A stretch of 64,000 bases of DNA from Flavobacterium soyangense (GCF_015277675.1 NZ_JADHEC010000004.1:62001-126000); one strand, 5' to 3'; positions 1 through 10,347 are shown, numbered from the stretch's first letter. Numbers and translations: made by a program. Notes: generated by a model from the sequence alone, not told the origin.

Positions 1-1523
1 ATTATTAGTTCTACTTCATTATTGCTATTAATTACAGGATACATATTTCGTAATATATATTTGCTTGTCCCGTCTGGTTGTTTTAATTCTTCCTCCCAAG
101 TTTTTAGCTCTTTGCATTTCATAATACTATCAAATAGTTTTCTTCTTCCTTCAAGTATACTTATGGGTTTATTTCTCTCTTTAATATAATCTTCATCTTT
201 TTTGCCAATAATCCATTTTCTCAATTTTGTATCACTGATACCCATCGAATTAACATATAAGTAACGATGTTCCTTGTCAAACACGGCAATATCTGAAGGA
301 ATATTATCTAAAATCTTTTCATAGAAATCACGAAGTTTCTCTAGTTTTGTTTCTGCTTCCTTTTCTAATGTAATATCTTCTTCGATAGCAAAAAAATTAG
401 TCACATTTCCTTTTTTATCAAAAATTGGCTGTCCCTTGATTCTTATCCAGTAACCTTCTCCTGATTTAGTATAATTATAGACTTCACAAGCAAAAGGCAT
501 TGAATTCATTATCTGACGCCTCATATAAGCTACTGTTTCATTATCCGTTTCTGCACCCTGTACAAAAAGGCCTGGTTTCATGCCTTTCATCTCAGATAAA
601 TTATAGCCCGTTAATTTTTCATAGGCCCTATTTACCCAATCTATATTTCCTTCAGAGTTTGTAATAATAACAGCATTCACTGTTTCTTGAACAATAATTG
701 ATAGCTTTTCTAATTCTTGTTTATATTTTTTTTCTTTCGTAATATCCCTTCCGTAAATATTTATATATTCTTCATCAAGCATTGCCACACAATCAAAAGA
801 ATAATCTATTTTATTTGAACTCGCTTCAAAGCTCCATCTTTTCGTTTCCTTATCAATTCCTGCTACAATTAATTTAAAAAAATCATCATTACGATAGATT
901 TCTCCTTCATATTCAATAAAATCCAGATTCGAAGCTGCCGGATTATTTTGCAATAAATCTCCTTGATAATTAATTCTTATATTGGGATCTGGGTTTTGTT
1001 TAGGAAATAAAGCAATATCATAAACCTCCTTATTTGCTTTCTTTAATTCATTTTTTTGATTAGAAATTGTGGCAATTAACTCCTTTAAGTCTTCATTTGT
1101 AATTTCAACCGTTTTTAGTACGTGAAGTAAATCAATAAGTGGATCATTCATTGCGAAATCATTAATCATCAAATTATTTTCTCTTAATTGTTCCATAGAA
1201 TCAAACCAAGGTGAACCTAAAAAGAGTATTTCTTGTGTTTCTTCCATATATTCAAACTGACCTCTTAACTTCAATTTTTTGTCCGAACTTAATTCCATCA
1301 CTACCAATTGATTTTGTAATGCGATCAAATCTTCAAATGAATTTATAAGGGTAAGCGGCCTAGGGATTGAGAAAAACTGATTGAAATTAATTATTTTTTG
1401 TATATCACATAATTTGCCTAAAGATTTACCTGTAGACACAATCTTCAAATCCCGATTTATTAAAAAATAAAAAGGAAAAAGTCGATTAAATTGGGTTTCG
1501 CTAAAAGAAAAAGGAATTTTCAT
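1..1523 (-). CDS. HNOBA/PAS sensor protein, partner of H-NOX (3' end outside window)
   Basis: My own translation from the ATG at 1523 stays open to the left edge (about 507 codons), so the C-terminus is missing. The N-terminus has the look of an HNOBA (haem-NO-binding-associated) domain: an LFPFYFLINRDLKIV stretch at about residues 14-28 and the FLGSPW motif near residue 100. A short coiled coil follows (about 140-170), then a degenerate region, a PAS domain at about 275-390 (NAVIITNSEG, ITNFFAIEEDIT-like end) and the start of another PAS from about 395. In the family HNOBA domains pair with H-NOX to pass on NO binding; the output here is probably a histidine kinase but lies outside the window. 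The ATG follows the H-NOX stop by three bases, so the two are surely one operon. Confidence 0.8.
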   Translation of the reverse strand, partial: MKIPFSFSETQFNRLFPFYFLINRDLKIVSTGKSLGKLCDIQKIINFNQFFSIPRPLTLINSFEDLIALQNQLVVMELSSDKKLKLRGQFEYMEETQEILFLGSPWFDSMEQLRENNLMINDFAMNDPLIDLLHVLKTVEITNEDLKELIATISNQKNELKKANKEVYDIALFPKQNPDPNIRINYQGDLLQNNPAASNLDFIEYEGEIYRNDDFFKLIVAGIDKETKRWSFEASSNKIDYSFDCVAMLDEEYINIYGRDITKEKKYKQELEKLSIIVQETVNAVIITNSEGNIDWVNRAYEKLTGYNLSEMKGMKPGLFVQGAETDNETVAYMRRQIMNSMPFACEVYNYTKSGEGYWIRIKGQPIFDKKGNVTNFFAIEEDITLEKEAETKLEKLRDFYEKILDNIPSDIAVFDKEHRYLYVNSMGISDTKLRKWIIGKKDEDYIKERNKPISILEGRRKLFDSIMKCKELKTWEEELKQPDGTSKYILRNMYPVINSNNEVELI

Positions 1524-1526
1524 GGT

Positions 1527-2069
1527 TTACCAGCTTACTTTAAATATTTCGTGGGTATTTCCATCATCACGACTCTGCATTAATTCTATCTTGGAATCTA
1601 TCATATACATTTTAGACAATCCAACAAGCAATCCTCTTACAAATTCCTGTAATCCTTCACGTTTAGAATGGTAATGTATATAAATAGAGTTTTCTTCTAT
1701 ATTGCTTACTTTAAATTCGGGCGGAGTTAATTTTGGATACATTAACATAATCCTGTTATGGAATAAAGGAAGATTTATTAAGAATTCTTTCAAATTATTT
1801 CCTCCCGCTTCCATTAAACCTCCATATTTTTCTTTACCCGTTTTTAACACCCACCATTCACCAAAAGCATTTAAAACCTCACCGACCGAAATATTCAATA
1901 CTTCTGCAGCAGCCCCAGCTAGTTTATAGGTTATATCATCGTCGTACGGTTCGTTACTCAGAAAAAAATCAACATCAACCCCACTTTTCTCTCTTACTTC
2001 TTCCCATTTTTCAGCCCCAAAATTATCAGTTACCAGATCTTGAATGGCTTTGTTTACAATCCCGTACAT
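1527..2069 (-). CDS. H-NOX haem-NO-binding protein
   Basis: Stand-alone H-NOX domain of 180 residues, the normal length of bacterial H-NOX proteins. It begins MYGIVNKAIQDLV as the family does. His104 in LPLFHNRIM is the expected proximal haem ligand. Tyr133-x-Ser135-x-Arg137 (YHSKR) is the YxSxR haem-propionate clamp, and a Pro pair sits at 116-117. No Tyr is obvious at the position that stabilises O2 in the Thermoanaerobacter protein (Glu/Phe around 142-143), which would fit a NO-selective rather than O2-binding sensor; that alignment was done by eye. In other bacteria H-NOX proteins control an adjacent kinase or diguanylate cyclase and influence biofilm formation. The likely partner here is the HNOBA/PAS protein directly downstream. 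Confidence 0.93.
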   Translation of the reverse strand: MYGIVNKAIQDLVTDNFGAEKWEEVREKSGVDVDFFLSNEPYDDDITYKLAGAAAEVLNISVGEVLNAFGEWWVLKTGKEKYGGLMEAGGNNLKEFLINLPLFHNRIMLMYPKLTPPEFKVSNIEENSIYIHYHSKREGLQEFVRGLLVGLSKMYMIDSKIELMQSRDDGNTHEIFKVSW

Positions 2070-2113
2070 AATATGTTTTTTTATAATTTATAAATTAATT
2101 TTCATTAAGATTG

Positions 2114-2170
2114 TTTCTAATTTACAGTTAGAAATATAATTGTATATTTTCAGACAAACATCTTTTGTCT
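2114..2170. promoter_or_regulatory. Two inverted repeats in the H-NOX promoter/leader
   Basis: AGACAAA (2152-2158), a 5-base spacer and TTTGTCT (2164-2170) form a perfect 7-bp inverted repeat that covers the proposed -7 element. TTTCTAA (2114-2120), a 7-base spacer and TTAGAAA (2128-2134) form a second one in the leader. They could be operator sites or chance palindromes in AT-rich DNA. The rest of the 321-base gap between H-NOX and the hybrid kinase shows no gene. Confidence 0.35.
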
Positions 2171-2185
2171 TCAAGTTACATGCAA
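2155..2185 (-). promoter_or_regulatory. Candidate promoter of the H-NOX operon
   Basis: Read on the minus strand, TTG (2183-2185) is followed after 20 bases by GATGTTTG (2155-2162), which matches the Bacteroidota -33/-7 pattern TTG-N19-23-TAnnTTTG except for the first T. The predicted transcript start near 2148 would give a leader of about 80 bases. It suggests that H-NOX and its partner can be transcribed apart from the upstream hybrid-kinase gene. Confidence 0.45.
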
Positions 2186-2390
2186 TCAAATACTTGTCAT
2201 TTTATATTTTTAAAAATTGATGTTGCGAATTTCTGCTTTTGCAATATCTAATGAATAGATTCGGAATTTCACTAGTAAGAATCCGTTTATTTTTCGAATT
2301 TAGAATATTGAATTTCACTGTTTTGATAAAGATCTAATCATTTCTTTTTTATTCTAAATAATTATGCCCAATACGTTATTATAATGCGAA

Positions 2391-5300
2391 TTATAAATTC
2401 AATTCATTTTCTCTAAGTTGAATTACGGCCTTTTCTAAGACCTCTTTTATGACACTAAAAAGAGTTGTTATTTGTTCTTTATCTTTTGTTTCTTTAGCAA
2501 TTTTTTCAAGAAGTTTTATATCTTTAATTATACTTGTTATTCCTAGACTTTCTACGCTGGGTTTTATTTTATGAATCAAACGATTTACTTCCATAAAATC
2601 ATCTACAGGTATTGCTGCTGAAATTTTTTCTATAACTTCTGTTGTTTGTTCTACAAAAACACCTATCATTTTACCAACAAATTCATTGTTTCCTCTGCTT
2701 AAATTAAGTAATGAAGTCAAATTATAGAGTTGATCAGATGTTGATGACCCTTGTGGTAGAACTGTTTTAGGAATGGATGTTTTTTTATTCGTAGTATGTT
2801 TTGCAATTGTTTCTATTAAAATATCTTCCTCAAATGGTTTTGTGACATAATCATCCATTCCTGCTTTACGACATTTGTCGATTTCGGTTTTAAAGGCATT
2901 AGCAGTAAGTGCAATAATAGGTGTAGAAAGATTTAGTTGATTTCTTATGATTCCTGTTGCTTCAATACCTCCCATTTCAGGCATTTGTATATCCATAAGA
3001 ATGACATCGAATTTGTTATTTTTCAATATTTCAATAGCTTCAACCCCATTTTCAGCTTCGGTTACTTTACAGTTGTAATATTGCAAGGAATTTTGAGCTA
3101 CCATTCGGTTTAAATAATTGTCTTCAACCAAAAGAATTGATATATTATCTATACTCGAAACGGGGTCGTCAATATCCATATCATCCATGAACTGATTACT
3201 CCCTTTTGGATACTTGATATAAATATGAAAAGTTGTTCCAACATTTTTTTTACTTTCAATTTCAATTCGTCCGTCCATTAATTTAACAAGCTCGTAAGTT
3301 ATTGACAGACCTAAACCTGTTCCTCCATATTTTCTGGTGACTGCTTTATCTTCTTGAGAAAATTTATTAAAAATAGTTGCCATATAACTATCTTCCATTC
3401 CTATTCCTGTATCCGATATTGAAATTTGTATTTCTTGGGAATGAGCACTATCATCAACGACTTCACAATTTATTGAAATGCTGCCCTTACTGGTAAATTT
3501 TATGGAATTTCCAACAAGGTTAAATAGAATTTGTTGCAATCTAAGTGCGTCACCTTTTAATACTTTTTCAATTTTATTCGAAATGCTAATGTTATAATCC
3601 AATCCTTTTTGTTCCAACAATGGTTGAAGCACCGTTACTACATTTGAAATGGATTTTTCAAAGATAAAATCTTCAGATTCAAGCGACATTTCACCTGCTT
3701 CAATTTTTGAAATATCTAAAATATTATTGATAATTGCCAATAAATGTTTAGAAGCAATAGAACTGTTATCAACGTATTTCTTTTGAAGTTCTGTAAATTC
3801 TTGCTTGTCTAATTCTCTTAAAAATCCAATAATCGCATTTAGCGGCGTTCTTATTTCGTGACTCATATTTGCCAAGAATGTTTCCTTGGCTTTTGAAGAT
3901 TCTAGTGCTTTTGTTTTTTCCTTTTCAAGATCTAACTCCAATTGTTTTTGTTCGGTAATATCTAAATGAATTCCTATAGATCCAATTACATTTCCTTTGC
4001 TGTCAAAATTGGGCGCTCCACTAATTGCCCACCATCTTAGTTCTCCTTTCTTATTTTTAATAGGGAGTTGACAAATTCCTAAAGCCCCTTGTTTTTTGAG
4101 TTTATTTTTAGTTTTAACAGCGTCAAAATCATCTCCAAAAACAAAAAAATCTGATGAATTTTTACCCATAAGTTCAATCATTTCATAACCGGAAATGTTA
4201 GCAAAACTCTGGTTTACATATTGAATGATCTCATTATTATCCACTTCAAGCAATCCAAGGTTCATATGGGCAATAACATTTTTATATTTTTCTTCTTGAA
4301 TTTTGCGGATATTCTCTGCTTCCTTTTTTTCAGTAATATCTTGAATAAACAAACAAAAAAAGTTTCCTCCATTTTGATTGATGGGAATAATTGAGCAATC
4401 CATTGTTAGCTCTTCTCCATCTTGTTTTATACCAATTAATTCAATATGTTTTTTTAAAGTTGCATCGTCGTCTTTTCTTATTCGGTTTCTGTTTTCAGCA
4501 TCATAAATGTTTTTGTTCTGATAAGGGAGTATGGTTTCAATTAATAGTTTTCCCATAATATCTTCTGATTTCCAGCCAAAAACATTTGTCGCCTGACGAT
4601 TCCAAAAAGTTATTTTTCCTTCATTGTCAACATTAACTATTGCATTGAGTGAAGAATTCATTATTAAACTATTTCGCTGCTCACTTTGTTCTAAAAGTTT
4701 TTGATTTTGCATCCTTTGTGTAATATCTGAATATTTCCAGAGGTGTCCTTTGTATTCATTGTTTAGAAAAATGGGGATATAATCTCTTTCAAGAAATCGA
4801 TTATCTACCGTTTCCATAAGCTCACTTATAACAGGCTGTTTAAGATTCATTAATTCATTTATTCTGGGAACAAAACTTTCAGAATCTTTAAATAAATATT
4901 TATCCTCTTCAAAAGATTTTGAAAAATCTACTCCTTCCATACTTTCAGCAGAAAAGGATTTATTTTTTAACTCCCAAAAAAGTTGATTAGAAAAAAGTAT
5001 ATTCTGGTTTTCATCTTCTACAAGAACACCTGAGTTAAGGTTTGCCAATAGGGTTTTAAATAACTCCGCAGTCTCATAAATTTGAATTTCGGCTTCTTTC
5101 CTTTTGGAAATATCCTGAAGAAAAGCACAAAAAAATGTTTCCCCATTTTTAGTAATTGGTGTGATAGTAATCTCAGCAATAAATTCTTCTCCAGCCTTGT
5201 TCACCCCAAAAAGCTCTACCTGTCTATTCAGGAAATCACTATGCCCCTCAACTAAATACTCATAAATGGATTGATCCCAAAGATCTTTGTTACGAACTGG

Positions 5301-7010
5301 AACCATGAAGTCAGTAAATACTTTACCTAATACTTCTTCTTTTTTCCAACCAAAAACAGATTCTGCCTGATCATTCCAGAAAGTTACTTTCCCTCTATCA
5401 TCAACAGTAACTATGGCGTTCAATGCCGAATTCATTATGATTTGAGTACGCTCTTCACTTTGTTCTAAAAGTTTGTAATTTTGTATCCTTTGCGTTACAT
5501 CGGTATATTTCCAAAGATGTCCTTTGTATTCATCGTTGATAAAAATCGGGACATAATCCCTTGATAAAAATTTATTGTCAAATGTTTCAAGAAGTTCGTC
5601 AGTCACTAATTTTTTTTCCCTTAAAATGGTTTCGATTCTGGGACTAAAAGATTCTGCATCTTTAAATGATTCATTTGATAGTTCTGCCGAATCATTATTG
5701 TCAATGCCTATCATTTTTTCAGGAGATAGTGGAATTGAAAAAACATCGCAAAAAAACTGGTTTGTAAACATTATTTTTCGGTTTTCATCCTCAACCAAAA
5801 CACCGGATTGGAGATTGGCTAATAGGGTTTTCAATAATTCAACCGTTTGTAAAAGACTTTTTTCGGCTTTTTTTCTTTTGGAAATATCCTGAAGAAATCC
5901 ACAGAAAAAGGTTTCTCCATCTTGTGAAATTGGAATTACAGATGCTTCACTAAAGAACTCATTACCGCTTTTGTTGAGTAAAATAAATTCTACTTGTTGA
6001 TTAAAATAGGTTTCCTGACCGTTTATTAAATAGTTTTCTATTACAGAATCCCATTTCTCTTTGTTACGTATAGGAATAATTAAATCAATCAGGTTTTTTC
6101 CTAATACTTCCTCTTCTTTCCATCCAAAAATAGTTTCGGCTTGGGGATTCCAAAAAATAATTTTTTTATTACTATCAATTGTAATTATTGAATTCAGCGA
6201 AGAATTCATTATTAAACGATTACGCTCCTCACTTTGTTCTGCAAGTTCTTTACCTTTTACAATTTCAGCTTCGGCATTTTTAATTTCAGTAACATCAAAG
6301 CGAACTGCTAAATATTGAAATGGCTTTTTATTGGCGTCTAAAAAAGGGACAATTGTAGTGTCTACCCAATAAAAATCTCCATTTTTCTTTTTATTTTTAA
6401 TTAATCCTCTCCATATATTACCAGTTGAAATGGTTTTCCATAGGTCTTTAAAAAAGGCTTTCGAATGAAATTTTGAATTAACAAGCTGATGTGTATTTCC
6501 TACCAATTCTTCTCTGTTAAACTCTGATGTTTCGCAAAATTTATCGTTTACGGCTTTTATAATTCCCTTTTCATCAGTAAGAGCAACAAGAGCAGATTGA
6601 TCAAGGGCAGACTTGTAATCTTCAAGCTCCTTCATGTTTTCCAAAAGCGCTGTTTCTGTTTCTTTTCTTTTTTCAATTTGAGCCCTTAAATATTCTGAAA
6701 CAAAAAGCAAATCATCATTATGGTCATACCTTATATCGTAATCTAAATCATCCTTATTAATGCTTTTGTATAAATTATTTGCTGCTATTTGTTTAAATTC
6801 AATTTCTTTTTTTAATTGGTTATTTACTTCGTGATATTCTTTTTCACTTTCTATAAAGGAGTTATCCATTATTTCTTTATCTCTTTCAAAGGCTAAATAC
6901 GAATCATTAACAGATTCAAAAAAGGCCTTAAAAGATGGGTTTTCAAAACATTCAATTGTTAAATGTTTTTTTATTTGTTTTTGTAAAAGCTTGTGATATT
7001 TGTTGTTCAT
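2391..7010 (-). CDS. Multi-PAS hybrid histidine kinase/response regulator with C-terminal Hpt
   Basis: Protein of 1539 residues with no membrane segment, so probably a cytoplasmic kinase. After a coiled N-terminus (about 1-130) there are about seven PAS or PAS-like units up to about residue 1020. Then come HisKA with MSHEIRTPLN (phospho-His about 1049), a HATPase with GTGLGLSI, a receiver (VILMDIQMPEMGG, phospho-Asp about 1338) and an Hpt domain (IHKIKPS, His about 1479). All relay sites are present, giving a full His-Asp-His relay that must pass phosphate to a separate receiver. The PAS array contains a duplicated two-PAS block. The start overlaps the FIST gene stop by four bases (ATGA type), so the FIST protein is its likely input partner, as NosP is for NahK in Pseudomonas. 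Confidence 0.93.
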   Translation of the reverse strand: MNNKYHKLLQKQIKKHLTIECFENPSFKAFFESVNDSYLAFERDKEIMDNSFIESEKEYHEVNNQLKKEIEFKQIAANNLYKSINKDDLDYDIRYDHNDDLLFVSEYLRAQIEKRKETETALLENMKELEDYKSALDQSALVALTDEKGIIKAVNDKFCETSEFNREELVGNTHQLVNSKFHSKAFFKDLWKTISTGNIWRGLIKNKKKNGDFYWVDTTIVPFLDANKKPFQYLAVRFDVTEIKNAEAEIVKGKELAEQSEERNRLIMNSSLNSIITIDSNKKIIFWNPQAETIFGWKEEEVLGKNLIDLIIPIRNKEKWDSVIENYLINGQETYFNQQVEFILLNKSGNEFFSEASVIPISQDGETFFCGFLQDISKRKKAEKSLLQTVELLKTLLANLQSGVLVEDENRKIMFTNQFFCDVFSIPLSPEKMIGIDNNDSAELSNESFKDAESFSPRIETILREKKLVTDELLETFDNKFLSRDYVPIFINDEYKGHLWKYTDVTQRIQNYKLLEQSEERTQIIMNSALNAIVTVDDRGKVTFWNDQAESVFGWKKEEVLGKVFTDFMVPVRNKDLWDQSIYEYLVEGHSDFLNRQVELFGVNKAGEEFIAEITITPITKNGETFFCAFLQDISKRKEAEIQIYETAELFKTLLANLNSGVLVEDENQNILFSNQLFWELKNKSFSAESMEGVDFSKSFEEDKYLFKDSESFVPRINELMNLKQPVISELMETVDNRFLERDYIPIFLNNEYKGHLWKYSDITQRMQNQKLLEQSEQRNSLIMNSSLNAIVNVDNEGKITFWNRQATNVFGWKSEDIMGKLLIETILPYQNKNIYDAENRNRIRKDDDATLKKHIELIGIKQDGEELTMDCSIIPINQNGGNFFCLFIQDITEKKEAENIRKIQEEKYKNVIAHMNLGLLEVDNNEIIQYVNQSFANISGYEMIELMGKNSSDFFVFGDDFDAVKTKNKLKKQGALGICQLPIKNKKGELRWWAISGAPNFDSKGNVIGSIGIHLDITEQKQLELDLEKEKTKALESSKAKETFLANMSHEIRTPLNAIIGFLRELDKQEFTELQKKYVDNSSIASKHLLAIINNILDISKIEAGEMSLESEDFIFEKSISNVVTVLQPLLEQKGLDYNISISNKIEKVLKGDALRLQQILFNLVGNSIKFTSKGSISINCEVVDDSAHSQEIQISISDTGIGMEDSYMATIFNKFSQEDKAVTRKYGGTGLGLSITYELVKLMDGRIEIESKKNVGTTFHIYIKYPKGSNQFMDDMDIDDPVSSIDNISILLVEDNYLNRMVAQNSLQYYNCKVTEAENGVEAIEILKNNKFDVILMDIQMPEMGGIEATGIIRNQLNLSTPIIALTANAFKTEIDKCRKAGMDDYVTKPFEEDILIETIAKHTTNKKTSIPKTVLPQGSSTSDQLYNLTSLLNLSRGNNEFVGKMIGVFVEQTTEVIEKISAAIPVDDFMEVNRLIHKIKPSVESLGITSIIKDIKLLEKIAKETKDKEQITTLFSVIKEVLEKAVIQLRENELNL

Positions 7011-8149
7011 ACTATTTCATTTATGCCAGTAATGGTCATCGTTTGATTTTGAAGTTCGCAATTTGCCATTGGATTAAGCGGAGAAATTTCGCCATAAGAA
7101 TAAAACCCTGTGAGCATTGTACCAGTTCCAAATATTTCTGAAATGGCTTCAATTTCTTCATCGATTCTATTAGGCATAATTAGTTTTCTGCCCACACAAC
7201 TAATTAGGATTGCAATTTTTGGTTTGCTTTTTACCATTTCTATACAGGAATCTGCGGCATCACTAGCCGCGTCAATTAGTCTATCTAAATTAGCTTTCAT
7301 AAACCGGACTTTGCTTCCTTCAGGAATATCTCCGGCAAAGGTTATTGATTGGTTCTCATTGTCAATAGAAAGTATGGTTCTAACGACGGTTATATTATCG
7401 TCATCAAACTTAACCGACAATGGAAAAAGAAGGGCTGAACCAGGCAGTTCGTCTGCATATTTTCCTAAATACGTTTTGTATAAAGTAAGTGCATTATTAT
7501 TGTCTATTTCAAATAATGTGTTTGCTTTCGATTTTGTAACGGTTTTTTCCAGTCCAAAGGATTCCCAACCTCCAAAAGAACCGTGAGACAACACTAACTT
7601 ATCACCATAAAAACCAATGGCTATTATTTTGCCAATTTGTGGAACTTGATTCAAACCAACAAAAGTTTTTTCAAATTTACTTCCGTCTCCAGCTAAACCA
7701 CCGGTAATAAGGACATCTTTCTTTTTTGAAAAATTCATCCCTTTTACCAGCTCGCTGCCATTTACTTTTCCTCCATCAGAAAGCACGAAAATTAATCTTA
7801 AATTTTCTTGAGGCAAATTCTTTATCAAGGTTTTACCTGCTTCATAACTGGATTCGAAATCTTCAATGCTTATTTCCGAAGTTTTTAAGGTAGTAGTTTG
7901 AAACTGGATTGCCACAAGTGAAATGGTATCGTCTAAAACCTCATTTTCATATATCTCTCCTGCCGAAGAACACAAAGCAATTTCGGCATTTGGAAATTTA
8001 TTTTTTATATCAAAAAAGGATTTTTCTTGAGACACTAATACACTTGAACCAAATCCAATTACCAATTGGACTTCTTCAAAAATTAGACTTTCATCATTCT
8101 TTTCCTTACAGAACGAATGGTTTTTATATAAGGCAGATGCTGTTTTCAT
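7007..8149 (-). CDS. FIST-domain sensor protein (NosP-like)
   Basis: 380-residue cytoplasmic protein with FIST_N (about 30-220; LVIGFGSS, LCSSAGEIY, GGLAGDG) followed by FIST_C (about 230-365; YGEISP near the end). FIST proteins are ligand sensors found with kinases and cyclases; some, the NosP group, bind haem and NO. Whether this one binds haem cannot be decided from sequence. It is translationally coupled to the hybrid kinase (four-base overlap), the same pairing as NosP-NahK. An alternative is a small-molecule FIST receptor without haem. Confidence 0.88.
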   Translation of the reverse strand: MKTASALYKNHSFCKEKNDESLIFEEVQLVIGFGSSVLVSQEKSFFDIKNKFPNAEIALCSSAGEIYENEVLDDTISLVAIQFQTTTLKTSEISIEDFESSYEAGKTLIKNLPQENLRLIFVLSDGGKVNGSELVKGMNFSKKKDVLITGGLAGDGSKFEKTFVGLNQVPQIGKIIAIGFYGDKLVLSHGSFGGWESFGLEKTVTKSKANTLFEIDNNNALTLYKTYLGKYADELPGSALLFPLSVKFDDDNITVVRTILSIDNENQSITFAGDIPEGSKVRFMKANLDRLIDAASDAADSCIEMVKSKPKIAILISCVGRKLIMPNRIDEEIEAISEIFGTGTMLTGFYSYGEISPLNPMANCELQNQTMTITGINEIV

Positions 8150-8948
8150 AGTAGTTTAGGATTCTCGGAAGATTGGGTTTAATTGTAGAGGTTGACTTGC
8201 CAATGTCAAGTTTTTTTTGGTTTTTAAAATATCATTTTTGATTCTTATTGAGATAATTCAAAATGATTTCGGCAGTATATTCTTTTATGTTTTTCCTTTG
8301 AAAGAAAAAAAGTATTGTTAATATTGTTAAAAATATGGTTGTCTTCTATCAAGAAAATTTTTAAGAAATTCATAGGTTAATTTTGATTAAAGTGGCAATT
8401 CAATAGTTTACTAAATTACAAAAAAAATAAATAGAAAATATTTTTTTATTTAAAACAAAATTCTATTAAAATAGAAACTAAAAAAGGCACCATTTTTAAG
8501 GATATATATTTTTATTGGATTAGTTCAAAAAATTAGAATCCATTCTTAGTTAATACCTTGTTTATAATCGATTTATGCTTTTTTTAATGTAGTGTATTTT
8601 GTTTATACAGAAAAACGAATTCTATTTATTTACATTAACCTTTTTTAATTAATTGGATTTTAAAACTCATGAAATCTTTCAATTTTATAAATGGAAAATT
8701 TTTGAACTTCAAAGTTGTTTTGATTCTCAGTCCACATCAAAACGACATAAAAACAGCCATCATTTACTTTTTTTTTAACCATAATTTAACTAGTATTAAT
8801 TCAAATATAGGCTTTTCATCGATAAAAAACATCTCTTTAACGATTATTAAATCATCAAACAACTGTCTATCAGTGTATTAAAAAAAACCATTGTATTAAA
8901 AAAAAATGTATATTTAAAAACAAAATAACCCCATAAAAGTTTATAATT
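8150..8948. other. 799-bp divergent intergenic region
   Basis: Very AT-rich, with no convincing gene, between the FIST gene (minus) and the exopolysaccharide locus (plus). It must hold the promoters of both. A TTGACA-N16-TACAAT string on the minus strand (8182-8209) resembles an E. coli sigma70 promoter, which is unusual for this phylum. No TAnnTTTG/TTG pair was found upstream of ugd. The tail has two copies of GTATTAAAAAAAA (about 8875 and 8893). Confidence 0.5.
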
Positions 8949-10301
8949 ATGAAAGTAACAATTGTTGGAAGCGGATATGTTGGACTTGTCACAGGCGCTT
9001 GCTTTTCTGAAGTAGGTATTAATGTTGTTTGTGTTGATATTGACAGTAAAAAAATTGACAATCTCAATAAAGGCATAATACCTATTTATGAACCTGGACT
9101 TGAAGAAATGTTAATGCGAAACATGAAAAAAGGTCGTTTGAGTTTTACTACAAATATTGCAGAAGCCATAAAAGACTCTGAAGTACTTTTCATATCAGTG
9201 GGTACACCACCTGATGAAGATGGAAGTGCCGATTTGAAGTATGTACTGGCAGTAGCCCGTGATTGCGGTAAAAACATGGATGATTATTTGCTTGTAGTTA
9301 CAAAAAGTACTGTGCCAGTTGGTACTTCTGAAAAAGTAAAAAATGCTATTCAAGAGGAATTGAATAAGCGAAAAGTAAATATTGCATTTAATGTTGCTTC
9401 TAATCCTGAGTTTCTTAAAGAAGGAGCTGCGATTGCTGATTTCTTGAAACCCGACAGAATTGTAATTGGATTAGATAGTCAAAGAGCTGAGGATCTCATG
9501 AAAAGCTTATACAAACCTTTTACCCTTAATGGTCATCCACTAATTTTTATGGATATTGTTTCGGCCGAGATGACAAAATATGCTGCAAATGCAATGCTTG
9601 CCACTAAAATTAGTTTTATAAATGATATTGCAAATCTTTGCGAAATAGTTGGAGCTGACATTAACTTGGTAAGAAATGGTATTGGTTCCGATTCTCGGAT
9701 TGGAAACAAATTTATCTACCCAGGAATTGGTTATGGAGGGTCCTGTTTTCCAAAAGATGTACAAGCATTAATTAGAACCGGAAGTGAATACAAATATGAA
9801 CTTCGAATTCTTAAAGCTGTAGAAGACGTAAACAATGATCAAAAGTTAGTGATTTTTAATAAGATTAATAAATATTTTAATGGAAATTTAAACGATAAAA
9901 CAATTGCAATATGGGGTCTATCTTTTAAACCTCAAACAGATGATATGCGCGAAGCACCAGCTTTAAAAATAGTTAAAAAACTACTGGAAGCCGGCGCAAA
10001 AGTTAAGGTATATGATCCAGTGGCTATGGAAGAAGCTAAACATCATTTTGGTGACAGTATTTCTTATTATGATGATCAACATGAAACTTTAATTGATGCT
10101 GATTGTTTGGCTATCCTTACAGAATGGCCAGAATTTAAATTTCCTAATTTTAAAATCGTAAGCAAGTTGTTAAATTCTCCTGCTATATTTGACGGTCGTA
10201 ATATTTATGACAAAAATGAAATGAGAGAACATGGTTTTGATTATTTCTGTATAGGAGTTGACACAACAAAAAATCTCATTGCTTCTTCTTCCATTAATTA
10301 A
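8949..10301 (+). CDS. ugd: UDP-glucose 6-dehydrogenase
   Basis: 450 residues, typical for the family. It oxidises UDP-glucose to UDP-glucuronate with two NAD+. The N-terminal Rossmann motif [13 protein letters not shown] is at residues 7-19; [10 protein letters not shown] near residue 260 carries the catalytic Cys; the C-terminal UDP-binding domain has IWGLSFKP and DGRNIYD. It opens the exopolysaccharide locus and feeds the following decarboxylase. The 46 bases between the stop and the next start suggest one transcript. Confidence 0.97.
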   Translation: MKVTIVGSGYVGLVTGACFSEVGINVVCVDIDSKKIDNLNKGIIPIYEPGLEEMLMRNMKKGRLSFTTNIAEAIKDSEVLFISVGTPPDEDGSADLKYVLAVARDCGKNMDDYLLVVTKSTVPVGTSEKVKNAIQEELNKRKVNIAFNVASNPEFLKEGAAIADFLKPDRIVIGLDSQRAEDLMKSLYKPFTLNGHPLIFMDIVSAEMTKYAANAMLATKISFINDIANLCEIVGADINLVRNGIGSDSRIGNKFIYPGIGYGGSCFPKDVQALIRTGSEYKYELRILKAVEDVNNDQKLVIFNKINKYFNGNLNDKTIAIWGLSFKPQTDDMREAPALKIVKKLLEAGAKVKVYDPVAMEEAKHHFGDSISYYDDQHETLIDADCLAILTEWPEFKFPNFKIVSKLLNSPAIFDGRNIYDKNEMREHGFDYFCIGVDTTKNLIASSSIN

Positions 10302-10347
10302 ACAATGGCAAGAAATCTTAAAAAAAACAATTAAATTTCTAAAAGAA

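Noticed and set aside
7110-7586. 158-codon frame opposite the FIST gene
   Set aside because: It lies wholly inside a recognised gene on the other strand and its product has no domain or signal pattern.
8669-8881. 70-codon frame on the plus strand before ugd
   Set aside because: Composition is that of random AT-rich DNA (runs of Phe, Ile, Asn, Ser), no family likeness and no promoter; treated as intergenic.
10258-10347. Extension of the UDP-glucuronate decarboxylase into ugd
   Set aside because: The extra 30 residues overlap ugd and do not belong to the family; ATG 10348 precedes the Rossmann motif directly.
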